Assembly: GCA_025846845.1 (NCBI GenBank)
Contig: JAOYTL010000011.1
Coordinates: forward strand, 236,186 to 300,185
Direction of reading: 5' to 3'
Source: Alloboseaceae bacterium BT-24-1
GTDB taxonomy: Bacteria > Pseudomonadota > Alphaproteobacteria > Rhizobiales > Beijerinckiaceae
DNA: 64,000 nt
Shown piece after piece: positions 34,523 through 43,760 of the stretch (position 1 is the stretch's first letter; each line of letters opens with the position of its first letter). The notes beneath the pieces are model-generated. The model was given only the letters and a program-made list of their open reading frames with translations, ran no database searches and was not told where the DNA came from. A program made the translations under genes and the position numbers.

Positions 34523-35560
34523 ATGAAAGCTTTCATTCTCGCAGCCGGCCTGCTCGCGGCGAGCACCGCCACCGCGCAGGACCTGCCGAAGGCCAATCTC
34601 AAGGTCGTCGGCGGGCTGAGCAACCTCACGGCCTATCAGGATTACGAGCAGCCGTTCTGGAGCAAGACGATCCCGGAGAAGTCGAAGGGGCAGGTCACCG
34701 CCGACATCAAGGGCTTCAACGAGATGGGGCTGAAGGGCCCCGAGCTGCTGCGGCTGATGTCGCAGGGCGTGATCGAGTTCGGCACCGCCACCCTGTCCTA
34801 CTTCGCCAGCGACAACCCGATCAACGAGGCGATCGACCTCGCCGGTCTCGCGCCCGACGCCAAGACCGCGCGCACGATCACTGACGCGTTCGAACCGATC
34901 TATGCCAAGTTCTACGGCGAAGGCTCGAAGGTCCGCCTGCTCGGCATCTCGCCCTATCCGGCGCAGGTGCTGTTCTGCAACGCCGAGATGAAGGGCCTCG
35001 CCGATCTCAAGGGCAAGAAGGTCCGCACCTCGAGCCGCACCCAGGCCGAGTTCGTCGAGGCCTTCGGCGGCTCGAGCGTGACCATGGCTTTCGGCGAGGT
35101 CGTGCCGGCCTTGCAGAACAAGGTCGTCGATTGCGCCATCACCGGCTCGCTCTCCGGCTATTCGGCCAAATGGTACGAGGTCTCGACCCATCTCCTGGCC
35201 CTGCCGATCAACTGGAACCAGCAGATCCACGCGGTCAACGAAGCCGCGTGGAACAAGATCGACCCGAAGGTCCGCGAGTTTCTGGCGACCAACATCAAGG
35301 CCTTGGTCGGCCAGATCTGGGACGCAGCCGCTCAGCAGACCCAGCAGGGCTATGACTGCAACACCGGTGCCGCTGCCTGCACGCTTCCGGTGAAGGGCAA
35401 GATGCAGCTCGTCATCCCGACCGACGCCGACAAGGCGCTGCTCAAGACCGTGTTGCAGGAGAAGGTGCTGCCGAAATGGGCGGCCCGTTGCTCGGCCGAC
35501 TGCGTTGCCGGCTTCAACGCCACGGTCGGCAAGGAGCTCGGCCTGACCGCCAAGAAGTAA
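34523..35560 (+). CDS. TRAP transporter solute-binding protein (DctP family)
   Basis: 345 residues, signal peptide about 1-18 (ASTATAQ). DctP blocks: GLKGPELLRLMSQGVIEFGTAT, KGLADLKGKKVRTSSRTQAEF, MAFGEVVPALQNKVVDCAITG. AGAGGGG precedes the ATG. It captures a carboxylate-type ligand in the periplasm for the membrane proteins encoded next. Confidence 0.93.
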   Translation: MKAFILAAGLLAASTATAQDLPKANLKVVGGLSNLTAYQDYEQPFWSKTIPEKSKGQVTADIKGFNEMGLKGPELLRLMSQGVIEFGTATLSYFASDNPINEAIDLAGLAPDAKTARTITDAFEPIYAKFYGEGSKVRLLGISPYPAQVLFCNAEMKGLADLKGKKVRTSSRTQAEFVEAFGGSSVTMAFGEVVPALQNKVVDCAITGSLSGYSAKWYEVSTHLLALPINWNQQIHAVNEAAWNKIDPKVREFLATNIKALVGQIWDAAAQQTQQGYDCNTGAAACTLPVKGKMQLVIPTDADKALLKTVLQEKVLPKWAARCSADCVAGFNATVGKELGLTAKK

Positions 35561-35624
35561 GCGCCCCACCAGGAGGCCGGCTTGGACCGGCCTCCTCTCA
35601 ATCTCCCGGGAGTCGAGGATTTCC

Positions 35625-36245
35625 ATGACAAGCCCGTCCCCGCCTACCGCTATGGCGGCGCTGATGCGCCATGCCGAGACCTTGTCGCGCGCTGCCGTCT
35701 GGTGCGCCGGCGCGCTGACGATCGCGAGCGTCCTGCTGATCTCGTTCGACGTCCTGGCCCGCAAGTTCCTCGGTTTCACCACCGGTGGCGCGGACGAGCT
35801 GTCGAGCTACGCCTTCGCCATCAGCACGAGCTGGTCGCTCGCCTTCGCGACCCTGCAGCGGGCTAATGTCCGCGTCGACGTGCTCTACCAGTACTTTCCC
35901 GTCCGGCTGGCCGCGGTCTTCGACTGGGTCTCGCTGGTCGCCCTCGGCGTCTTCATGGCGATGCTGACCTACTACGCCTATGACGTGGTCGGCGCCTCGC
36001 TCGCTCAGAGCTCGCGGGCCAATACGCCATTGGCGACGCCGCTCGCGATCCCGCAGGGGCTGTGGTTCGCCGGCCTCCTCTTCATGTGCGTCATTCTCGC
36101 CTTGATGCTGCTGCGCGCCTCGATCGCGCTGGTGACCGGCGATATCGCGACCGTGAAGGCGATCGCCGGCGTGCGCTCGACGAAGGAGGAAGCCGAAGAG
36201 GAAGCCGCCGCCGGCGAGCGCATGGTCAAGGGAGAGACGGCATGA
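35625..36245 (+). CDS. TRAP transporter small membrane subunit (DctQ)
   Basis: 206 residues with four membrane helices (about 24-45, 58-78, 100-120, 145-165). Family features VLARKFLGF and ADELSSYAFAISTSWSLAFATLQRANVRVDV. An acidic tail with EEAEEEAAAGE follows the last helix. Stop overlaps the start of the large subunit (ATGA). Confidence 0.92.
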   Translation: MTSPSPPTAMAALMRHAETLSRAAVWCAGALTIASVLLISFDVLARKFLGFTTGGADELSSYAFAISTSWSLAFATLQRANVRVDVLYQYFPVRLAAVFDWVSLVALGVFMAMLTYYAYDVVGASLAQSSRANTPLATPLAIPQGLWFAGLLFMCVILALMLLRASIALVTGDIATVKAIAGVRSTKEEAEEEAAAGERMVKGETA

Positions 36246-37525
36246 TCGCCACCACCCTCATCCTCCTGCTCGTCCTGATCGGCCTGTCGATCCCGGTCGG
36301 CGCGGCACTCGGCGTGCTCGGGCTGATCCTCGACCCGCTCTATTCGATGCTGCCGCTGACGCGCGGCATCGGCGAGCTCGCCTGGAGCACCAACAACGAG
36401 TTCCTGCTCGTCGCCATCCCGCTCTTCATCCTGCTCGGCGAGATCCTGCTGCGCTCGGGCTTCGCCGAGCGCATGTACGGCGCGATGAGCCTGTGGCTCT
36501 CCTGGCTGCCCGGCGGGCTGATGCACGCCAATATCGGCGCTTCGGCCCTGTTCGCGGCGACCTCGGGATCGAGCGTCGCGACCGCCGCGACGGTCGGCAC
36601 GGTCGCGCTGCCGCAGATCAAGCGCTACGGCTACAACGAGCCGCTCTTTCTCGGCAGCCTGGCGGCCGGCGGCACGCTCGGCATCCTGATCCCGCCCTCG
36701 ATCAACCTCGTGCTCTACGGGGTGCTGACCAACTCCTCGGTGCCGAAGCTCTATCTCGCCGGCATCATCCCCGGCCTGCTGCTCGCCGGCCTGTTCATGC
36801 TCACCGTCATCATCGGCTGCGTGCTGAAGCCGGAATGGGGCGGGCGCCGCATCACGGCGACATGGCGTGAGCGCATCGCCAGCCTGGCTCATCTCGCGCC
36901 GCCGCTCGGCATCTTCCTTCTCGTGGTCGGGTCGATCTATGCCGGTCTCGCCACGCCGACGGAAGCCGCCGCGCTCGGCGTAACCGGCGCGATGCTCCTT
37001 GCGGCATGGTCTCGCCGGCTGACCCTTTCAATGCTGCGCGAAGCCGTCGAGGGTACGATGAAGGCGACCGCGATGATCATGCTGATCATCCTCGCCGCCG
37101 CCTTCCTGAACTTCGTGATGGCGGCGACCGGCATCACCGACGCGATCACCAGTTCGATCAGGGGCCTCGGCTTTTCGCCCGTGCAGATGCTCGTGGTGAT
37201 CGTGGTGTTCTACCTGATCCTCGGCTGTTTCATGGAGACGCTCTCCATGATGATCACCACGATCCCGATCGTGGCGCCGATCATGATCGGGCTCGGCTAC
37301 GATCCGATCTGGCTCGGCATCCTGATCATCGTCCTCGTCGAGGCCGCACTGATCACGCCGCCGGTCGGCCTCAACCTCTTCGTGGTCCAGAGCCTGCGCA
37401 AGAGCGGTTCGATGAACGCCGTGATCGTCGGCAGCATGCCCTATGTCGGCGCGATGGCGGTGCTGATGCTGCTGCTCGCGCTCTTCCCGGACCTCGCACT
37501 CTTCCTGCCCCGCGTCTTCGAATAG
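36242..37525 (+). CDS. TRAP transporter large membrane subunit (DctM)
   Basis: 427-residue, roughly 12-helix transporter. DctM landmarks: AIPLFILLGEILLRSG, GASALFAATSGSSVATAATVG, AAGGTLGILIPPSINLVLYG, and the late ITPPVGLNLFVVQSL. It uses an ion gradient to drive uptake of the ligand delivered by DctP. The start codon overlaps the DctQ stop. Confidence 0.94.
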   Translation: MIATTLILLLVLIGLSIPVGAALGVLGLILDPLYSMLPLTRGIGELAWSTNNEFLLVAIPLFILLGEILLRSGFAERMYGAMSLWLSWLPGGLMHANIGASALFAATSGSSVATAATVGTVALPQIKRYGYNEPLFLGSLAAGGTLGILIPPSINLVLYGVLTNSSVPKLYLAGIIPGLLLAGLFMLTVIIGCVLKPEWGGRRITATWRERIASLAHLAPPLGIFLLVVGSIYAGLATPTEAAALGVTGAMLLAAWSRRLTLSMLREAVEGTMKATAMIMLIILAAAFLNFVMAATGITDAITSSIRGLGFSPVQMLVVIVVFYLILGCFMETLSMMITTIPIVAPIMIGLGYDPIWLGILIIVLVEAALITPPVGLNLFVVQSLRKSGSMNAVIVGSMPYVGAMAVLMLLLALFPDLALFLPRVFE

Positions 37526-37570
37526 CCGCGGGTGCATCGCCTTCCCTTCAAACAGAATCCGCAGGATGTC

Positions 37571-38254
37571 ATGGAACTGAACTTCGTCGTCGAAGGCGGC
37601 GCCGCGCAGGCGCTCAAGGTCGACCTCGCCGAGTTGGTCGTCGCCGGCTGGGCCGGGCGCGACCGTGCCGCGATCGAGCATCATATCGAGGAGCTCGCCG
37701 CCATCGGCGTGCCGCGCCCGAGCACCGTGCCGCTCTACTACCGTGTCGCCGAGAACCTGGTGACGCAGGCTGATCGCATCCAGGTGCTCGGGGCTGAGAG
37801 CTCCGGCGAGGTCGAGACCTTCGTCTTCAGCGCGGGTGGCGAGATGTATGTCAGCCTCGCCTCCGACCATACCGACCGCAAGCTCGAGACGCTTGGCGTC
37901 GCGCTCTCCAAGCAGATCTGCGCCAAGCCTCTGGCGCGCTCGGCCTGGCGCTTCGCCGAGGTCGCCGGCCATTGGGACGAGATGATCATTCGCTCCCACA
38001 TCGAGGAGAACGGCGCTCGGGTGCTCTACCAGGAGGGGCCGCTCGCCAGCCTGCGCCCGCCGCTCGAGCTCATCGCCGGCTTCACCGGTGGCGCCGCGCT
38101 CCTGCCTGACGGAACCGGCATGATCTGCGGCACGGTCGGGGCGATCGGCGGGATCCGCCCCGCTCCGGCCTTCGCCATGGAGCTGTTCGACCCCGTGCTC
38201 GGCCGCAGCATTGCGCACAGCTACCGGATCGAGTCATTGCCGGAAATCGCCTGA
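37571..38254 (+). CDS. DUF2848 family protein
   Basis: 227 residues resembling DUF2848 proteins, a family without an established function: MELNFVVEGG start, a VPRPSTVPLYYRV block, VSLASDHTDRKLE and a C-terminal FAMELFDPVLGRSIAHSYRIE that recalls fumarylacetoacetate hydrolase-like barrels. An in-frame ATG at 37532 exists; 37571 has GCAGGA upstream. Lies 45 bases after DctM and 2 before the amidase, so it is part of the same catabolic unit. Confidence 0.78.
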   Translation: MELNFVVEGGAAQALKVDLAELVVAGWAGRDRAAIEHHIEELAAIGVPRPSTVPLYYRVAENLVTQADRIQVLGAESSGEVETFVFSAGGEMYVSLASDHTDRKLETLGVALSKQICAKPLARSAWRFAEVAGHWDEMIIRSHIEENGARVLYQEGPLASLRPPLELIAGFTGGAALLPDGTGMICGTVGAIGGIRPAPAFAMELFDPVLGRSIAHSYRIESLPEIA

Positions 38255-38256
38255 CC

Positions 38257-39612
38257 ATGAGCCAGACGCTGATCGAACTGCAGGACGCGCTCGCTGCAGG
38301 GCGCACCACCTCCGTTGCCCTGACCGAAGACGCCCTGGCGCGGGCGCAGGCGAGCGATGGTGAGGGCGCCCGCGTCTTCACCAGGCTCTATGGCGAACGC
38401 GCGCTCGAGGCGGCGCGAGCCTCCGACGCCCTGCGGCAGGCCGGCTTTGCGCGCTCGGCCGTCGAAGGCCTGCCGATCTCGATCAAGGATCTGTTCGATG
38501 TCGCCGGCGAGGTCACCCTGGCCGGCAGCGTCGCGCTCGACGATGCGCCGCCGGCCCGGGCCAATGCGCCCGTGGTCGAGCGCCTCATCGCGGCCGGCGC
38601 CGTCATCGTCGGCCGCACCAACATGACCGAGTTCGCCTTTTCGGGGCTCGGTCTCAACCCGCATTTTGGCACGCCCCTGAACCCGTTCGATCGGGCCGCC
38701 AAACGCATTCCCGGCGGCTCGTCCTCGGGCGCCGCCGTCTCGGTCAGCGACGGCATGGCCGCGGCTGCCATCGGCACGGATACGGGCGGCTCGGTCCGGA
38801 TCCCTGCCGCCCTTTGCGGCCTCACGGGCTTCAAGCCGACCGCCCGGCGGGTGCCGCGCGACGGAGCCCTGCCGCTCTCCACCAGCCTCGATTCGATCGG
38901 GCCGATCGGGCGCAGTGTCGCCTGCTGCGCGCTGCTCGACGCCATCCTCTCCGGCACCGGCGAGAACCTGCTCGGCGCGGCGAGCCTCGCCGGCCTGCGG
39001 CTGGCCGTACCGAAGACGGTTGCGCTCGACGGCATGGATATGACGGTTACGGCCAGCTTCACGGCCGCGCTCGCCATTCTGTCGAAAGCCGGGGCGCAGA
39101 TCAGCGAGATCACAATTCCGGAATTCGCACAGCTCGGCGCGATCAACGCCAAGGGCGGCCTGGCCGCGGCCGAGGCGTGGCACTGGCACCGCGAACCGAT
39201 CGCGCGCGCCGGCGACCGCTACGACCCGCGGGTGCGGGTCCGGATCGAGCGCGGCCGGGAGATATCGGCCGCCGACTATATCGACGTGGTGACGGCGCGC
39301 GCTGCCTGGATCGGTGCAGTCGAAGCACGGATCGCGCCCTTCGACGCGCTGGTCATGCCGACCGTGCCGGTCGTCGCGCCCAGGATCGACAAGCTGGCCG
39401 AAGACACCGCCTTCGGAGCCACCAACCTGCTGATCCTGCGCAATCCCACCTTCATCAACTTCCTCGACGGTTGCGCGCTCAGCCTACCCTGCCATCACCC
39501 TGGCGAGGCCCCGGTCGGGTTGATGATTGCCGGTTCGGCCGGCCGCGATGGCGCGATCCTGTCGATCGGGCGGGCGGTGGAACAGGCGCTACGCGCCGCA
39601 ACTGGGCCTTGA
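38257..39612 (+). CDS. Amidase signature family hydrolase
   Basis: 451 residues with the Ser-cisSer-Lys triad: Lys in PISIKDLFD, cis-Ser in GGSSSGAAVSV and nucleophile Ser in GTDTGGSVRIPAA. Hydrolyses a carboxamide or similar bond; members include GatA, allophanate hydrolase and acylamidases. No GatC or GatB neighbour, so a catabolic amidase is more likely. Two bases after the DUF2848 gene. Confidence 0.92.
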   Translation: MSQTLIELQDALAAGRTTSVALTEDALARAQASDGEGARVFTRLYGERALEAARASDALRQAGFARSAVEGLPISIKDLFDVAGEVTLAGSVALDDAPPARANAPVVERLIAAGAVIVGRTNMTEFAFSGLGLNPHFGTPLNPFDRAAKRIPGGSSSGAAVSVSDGMAAAAIGTDTGGSVRIPAALCGLTGFKPTARRVPRDGALPLSTSLDSIGPIGRSVACCALLDAILSGTGENLLGAASLAGLRLAVPKTVALDGMDMTVTASFTAALAILSKAGAQISEITIPEFAQLGAINAKGGLAAAEAWHWHREPIARAGDRYDPRVRVRIERGREISAADYIDVVTARAAWIGAVEARIAPFDALVMPTVPVVAPRIDKLAEDTAFGATNLLILRNPTFINFLDGCALSLPCHHPGEAPVGLMIAGSAGRDGAILSIGRAVEQALRAATGP

Positions 39613-39616
39613 GGCC

Positions 39617-40411
39617 ATGGCAAGCAACCGGTCCATCGCCGACCCTTACGAGGCACGCCTTGCCGCCCGCTCAGGAGCCTTCAATGCTCCGACGGCGAAT
39701 GTCGCGCCCGGCTTCGTCCAGGCCAATCTGGCGATCCTGCCGCGCGAGCTGGCGTTCGAGTTCCTGCTGTTTTGCCAGCGCAACCCGAAGCCCTGCCCGC
39801 TGATCGGGGTGTCCGAGATCGGCGACCCCATGCTGCCGGCCCTCGGGCGCGATCTCGACATCCGCAGCGACCTGCCGCGCTACCGGGTCTGGCGCGACGG
39901 CGAACTCGTCGCGGAGCCGGCTGATATCCGCGAATTCTGGCGCGACGACCTCGTCAGCTTCCTGATCGGCTGCTCGTTCTCGTTCGAGGAGGCGATGCTC
40001 GCCGCCGAACTGCCGGTGCGCCATATCGAGCAGGGCCGGAACGTGCCGATGTACCGCACCTCGATCGCGACGACACCGGCCGGCCGCTTCTCCGGCCCGC
40101 TCGTCGTCTCGATGCGCCCGCTGACGCCGGCCGATGCAATCCGCGCGGTCCAGGTCACCGCCCGCTTCCCATCGGTCCACGGCGCGCCGGTCCATCTCGG
40201 CGACCCCGCCGCCATCGGCATCCGGGACATCGCAGCGCCCGACTACGGCGATCCCGTCGAGATCAGGCCGGGCGAAATCCCGGTGTTCTGGGCGTGCGGC
40301 GTCACACCGCAAGCCGTGATCGCCAATGTCCGCTCCGGTTTCTGCATCACCCACGCGCCGGGGTACATGCTCGTCACCGACATCCGCAACGGCACGCTTG
40401 CGACGGGATGA
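39617..40411 (+). CDS. Putative hydro-lyase / D-glutamate cyclase-like protein (DUF1445)
   Basis: 264 residues with the family blocks DLVSFLIGCSFSFEEAML, GRNVPMYRTSI and PVFWACGVTPQ. The family is annotated as putative hydro-lyase (UPF0317), and the same domain forms part of mammalian D-glutamate cyclase, which makes 5-oxo-D-proline. ATG at 39617 with GAGG upstream; the frame extends further into the amidase but that is unlikely. Last gene of the TRAP/amidase unit. Confidence 0.85.
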   Translation: MASNRSIADPYEARLAARSGAFNAPTANVAPGFVQANLAILPRELAFEFLLFCQRNPKPCPLIGVSEIGDPMLPALGRDLDIRSDLPRYRVWRDGELVAEPADIREFWRDDLVSFLIGCSFSFEEAMLAAELPVRHIEQGRNVPMYRTSIATTPAGRFSGPLVVSMRPLTPADAIRAVQVTARFPSVHGAPVHLGDPAAIGIRDIAAPDYGDPVEIRPGEIPVFWACGVTPQAVIANVRSGFCITHAPGYMLVTDIRNGTLATG

Positions 40412-40698
40412 GCTGCCGGTCGCGATCGTCCCTGATGAGGTGAAAAGCCGAAAAGCAGACGCTCCGAACGTCCGCAACGGGCCAAAGACGATTTCTGGCT
40501 CGCGGGCGAAAGTGAACCTCAGAGCGCAGCATGAGCAGGACCGCAGTTGGCCCGTGGCCGACGTTGAGAATGTCCGCTTCTGGCGGTCCAGTTTGACTAT
40601 GGGCAGGCAGCTGATCGGCCGAAGGCGGATGAGCCCGAGTCCGGCGATCGCCCCGAGTGATGGCTGACAGTTGCCGTAGCCGCCTCTAGGATCGCGTC
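40412..40698. other. Gene-free spacer before LysR gene
   Basis: 287 bases without a supported gene. Low-complexity, non-coding looking sequence with fragments such as GACGTTGAGAATGTCCGCTTCTG, a type of decayed intergenic sequence often seen in rhizobia-related genomes. No clear promoter or box was identified. Confidence 0.35.
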
Positions 40699-41616
40699 AT
40701 GCGTGCCCGCCAGATCGAAGTCTTCCGCATGGTCATGCGTTGCGGCACGCTGACCGGCGCCGCCGAGGCGCTCAACGTCTCGCAGCCGGCGCTCAGCCAG
40801 ATACTGCTTCACACCGAGGACGAGCTCGGCTTCAAGCTTTTCCTGCGCGTCAAGGGCCGCCTGATCCCGACTCCCGAGGCCGAGGAGATCTACCCGGAGG
40901 TCGAGCGCCTGTTCGGCGACCTCGAAATGCTCAGGCGGCGAACGCGCGACCTGCGCCACGGCAAGGCCGGTCTCGTGCGCCTCGCCGCCTCGGCGCCGCC
41001 CTCCCTCTCCTTCGTCCCGGAGGCACTGCGCCATTTCCGCGCCGCGCATCCGAACACGCGCGTGCGCTCCTATGTCGTGCCAGCCGAGGTCATTCTGACC
41101 ATGCTCGACCGCGACCAGGCCGGGCTCGGCATCGCCATGATGGACCAGCCGACGCCCTTCATCGAGACAGAGGTGGTCGGCTACACCCGCGTGGTCTGCG
41201 TCCTGCCGCTCGGCCATCCCCTGGCCGAGCAAGACTCCGTCGGCGCGGAGGATCTCGATGGCGAGACGCTGATCTCCTACCGCGCCGAATCGCTGCCCGG
41301 GCAATTGCTGCGCGACGCACTGGCCAGGGAAGGCCTGCCCTTCCGGCCGGAGATGGAGATCGACGTCTCGATCATCGCGCTCGCCTTCGTGCAGCAGGGC
41401 CTCGGCATTGCCGTCGTCGACGGTCTCCTGCCATGGCACAATTTCCCCGGTCTGGTGACGCGCCCGTTCCGGCCGCATGTCGCCTTGCCGCTCTGCCTGC
41501 TGACCAGCACGCGCCGGCCGCTCTCGCGCAGCCATGAGCTGCTGCGCAATCACATCCGCACGGCCTGCCAGCAGCTCGATCTCGACCGGCCCTCCCCGAA
41601 AGCACCCGAGGCATAA
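40699..41616 (+). CDS. LysR-type transcriptional regulator
   Basis: 305 residues. Helix-turn-helix at about 3-62 (RQIEVFRMVMRCGTLTGAAEAL, SQPALSQILLHTE), effector domain from about 92. It resembles the product of 24267-25193 in the N-terminal half. Stop codon TAA lies in a palindrome shared with other LysR genes of this window. Directly upstream of hyuA-hyuB. Confidence 0.92.
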   Translation: MRARQIEVFRMVMRCGTLTGAAEALNVSQPALSQILLHTEDELGFKLFLRVKGRLIPTPEAEEIYPEVERLFGDLEMLRRRTRDLRHGKAGLVRLAASAPPSLSFVPEALRHFRAAHPNTRVRSYVVPAEVILTMLDRDQAGLGIAMMDQPTPFIETEVVGYTRVVCVLPLGHPLAEQDSVGAEDLDGETLISYRAESLPGQLLRDALAREGLPFRPEMEIDVSIIALAFVQQGLGIAVVDGLLPWHNFPGLVTRPFRPHVALPLCLLTSTRRPLSRSHELLRNHIRTACQQLDLDRPSPKAPEA

Positions 41617-41627
41617 GGCCGGCTTAT
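41613..41627. promoter_or_regulatory. LysR-type box overlapping the LysR stop codon, before hyuA
   Basis: ATAAGGCCGGCTTAT: ATAA and TTAT arms with a 7-base, nearly symmetrical centre. The TAA stop of the LysR gene is within it, and hyuA starts 79 bases downstream. Probable operator for hyuAB. Confidence 0.62.
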
Positions 41628-41706
41628 CCGGCATCGCGGTTTTGGTGTTGGACCCCTCGAGGCGCCCCCGCCAAGACTGGCTCGTCTTTCCTGGAACGAG
41701 CCCATC

Positions 41707-43758
41707 ATGAGCTGGCGTATCGGCGTAGACATCGGCGGCACCTTCATCGACTTCTGCGCGCTGGAAAGCGGCAGCGGCCGCGTCGAGACCATCAAGGTGC
41801 TGACCACGCCCGATGCACCGGGGCGAGAACTCCTCGCCGGGTTCGACCTGCTGAACGAGCGCCATGCCGTCCCGCCGGAGGAGATCGTCTCCTTCGTCCA
41901 CGGCACCACGGTCGGCATCAACACCATCATCCAGCGCAAGGGCAGCCGCCTCGGGCTGATCACCACCGCCGGCTTCGAGGACGTGATCGAGCTGGCGCGC
42001 CTGCGCATGCCGGACATGTACTCGCTGTTCTGCGCCCGCCCGGAGCAGCTCATTCCGCGCGACCGCATCTTCGGCGTCGGCGGGCGCATCCTCTCCGATG
42101 GCAGCACCGCCGAGCCGCTCGATCGCGAGGCGCTGACGGAGGTAGTCGCGAAGCTCAAGGCACGCGGCGTCGACGGCGTGATCGTCTCCTTCCTGCACGC
42201 CTATCGCAATCCAGTTCATGAGGCGCAGGCGCGGGCGCTGATCGCCGAGCTCGCACCGGAGCTCTTCGTCTTCACCACCGGCGAGGTCTGGCCAGTGATC
42301 CGCGAATATGAGCGCACCACGACCGCGATCCTGAACGGCTACGTCCATCCGCGCGTCGCGGGTTATCTCGACGCGCTCGAGGAGGCGCTCGCCTCGCGCG
42401 GCGTGCCTGCCGGCGCGATGCTGACCAAGTCGAATGGCGGGGTGATGAACGCCGCAACCGGCAAGCGCGCCTGTGTCAACATGCTGCTCTCGGGCACGGC
42501 CTCCGGCGTGATCGGCGCGGCCTATCTCGCCGAGCAGGCGGGAGCGAAGAATATCCTCACCCTCGACATCGGCGGCACCAGCGCCGACCTCGCTTTGATC
42601 ATCGAGGGCAAGCCGCAATTCGGCACCGGCGAGGTCGTCGGCGACTTCCCGCTCTATGTGCCGAGCGTCTCGGTCACCTCGATCGGCGCCGGCGGCGGCT
42701 CGATCGCCTGGGCGGACGCCTTCGGCGTGCTCAAGGTCGGCCCGGAAAGCGCCGGCTCGACACCCGGGCCCGCCTGCTATGGCCGCGGCGGCGCCCGTGC
42801 CACCGTCACGGATGCGATGGCGACCTGCGGTCTCCTCGGCCACACCGCTCTCGCCTACGACCAGATCGGCATGCGCCGTGATCTGGCGCAAAAGGTGGTC
42901 GGCGAAGTCGCCGCCCTGCTCGGCCGCAGCGCTGAGGCCACTGCCGAGGCGATCATCGCCATCGCCGTCTCCGAGATGTTCGTCGAGGTCAACAAGCTCG
43001 TCGCCCGCTACGGCGTCGACCTGCGCGATTTCGCGCTGATGCCCTTCGGCGGCGCCGGGCCGATGCTCGGCTGCTTCCTGGCGCGCGAGCTCGGCATTCC
43101 CCGCGTGCTGGTGCCGCGCCGGCCCGGCGTCGTCAGCGCACTGGGCGGGCTGATCGCCGATCTGAAGGGCGACTTCATCCAGAGCGTCTTCGCCGCGGCC
43201 GAACCGGCCTCATTGCCGCAGCTGCGTGAGGCGCTGGCGCAGCTCAAGCGCGACGGGCTCGCCTGGATCCGCGAGGACCAGCGCTTCACCGGGCCGGTCG
43301 TCGAGAATCTCAGCGGCGACATGCGCTATCACGGCCAGTCCTTCGAGATCGAGGTGCCGCTCTCCGAGACCTGGCTGGTCGAGGGCGATTTCGCGGCGAT
43401 CCGTGCCGCCTTCCATCGCCAGCATCTTGCCATCTACAACTTCAACGACGAGGCGGCCGACGTCCAGATCGTCAATCTGCGCCTCGTCGTCACCGGCGCG
43501 ACGCCGCGGCCCGAGCTTGCGCCGGCAAGCGAGGCGGTCGACGAGGCGGCAATCCCGGCGCGCTTCATCAAGGTCTGGCTCGACGGTGCCGAGCGCGAGG
43601 TCGCGCTCTTCCACCGCGAGGCGCTGCGCTGCGGCCAGCATTTCTCCGGCCCGGCCGTGGTCGCGCAGGAGGACACCACCATCTGCATCCCGGCCGGCTT
43701 CGAAGCTGAGGTCGACGCCTTCCTCAATCTCCATCTCACTCTGAGCGAGGGAGCCTGA
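41707..43758 (+). CDS. hyuA: Hydantoinase/oxoprolinase subunit A
   Basis: 683-residue ATP-dependent subunit of N-methylhydantoinase / 5-oxoprolinase type enzymes. N-terminal IGVDIGGTFIDFC and central LTLDIGGTSADLALI are the two actin-like phosphate-binding blocks; the middle holds GAGGGSIAW and FGGAGPM. It forms a complex with HyuB, whose gene starts 2 bases later, and opens a five-membered lactam or imide ring at the cost of ATP. Substrate not defined by sequence: N-methylhydantoin, hydantoin, 5-oxoproline or acetone-carboxylase-like chemistry are the family's options. Confidence 0.92.
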   Translation: MSWRIGVDIGGTFIDFCALESGSGRVETIKVLTTPDAPGRELLAGFDLLNERHAVPPEEIVSFVHGTTVGINTIIQRKGSRLGLITTAGFEDVIELARLRMPDMYSLFCARPEQLIPRDRIFGVGGRILSDGSTAEPLDREALTEVVAKLKARGVDGVIVSFLHAYRNPVHEAQARALIAELAPELFVFTTGEVWPVIREYERTTTAILNGYVHPRVAGYLDALEEALASRGVPAGAMLTKSNGGVMNAATGKRACVNMLLSGTASGVIGAAYLAEQAGAKNILTLDIGGTSADLALIIEGKPQFGTGEVVGDFPLYVPSVSVTSIGAGGGSIAWADAFGVLKVGPESAGSTPGPACYGRGGARATVTDAMATCGLLGHTALAYDQIGMRRDLAQKVVGEVAALLGRSAEATAEAIIAIAVSEMFVEVNKLVARYGVDLRDFALMPFGGAGPMLGCFLARELGIPRVLVPRRPGVVSALGGLIADLKGDFIQSVFAAAEPASLPQLREALAQLKRDGLAWIREDQRFTGPVVENLSGDMRYHGQSFEIEVPLSETWLVEGDFAAIRAAFHRQHLAIYNFNDEAADVQIVNLRLVVTGATPRPELAPASEAVDEAAIPARFIKVWLDGAEREVALFHREALRCGQHFSGPAVVAQEDTTICIPAGFEAEVDAFLNLHLTLSEGA

Positions 43759-43760
43759 CC

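Noticed and set aside
33251..35782. 843-codon open frame on the minus strand opposite the M24 and DctP genes
   Set aside because: It is antisense to two genes with clear motifs. High GC keeps the opposite frame open, and its translation is rich in Arg, Asp, Gly and His with no domain pattern.
40597..42891. 764-codon minus-strand frame opposite LysR and hyuA
   Set aside because: Same GC-driven artefact; the plus-strand LysR and HyuA motifs are unambiguous.
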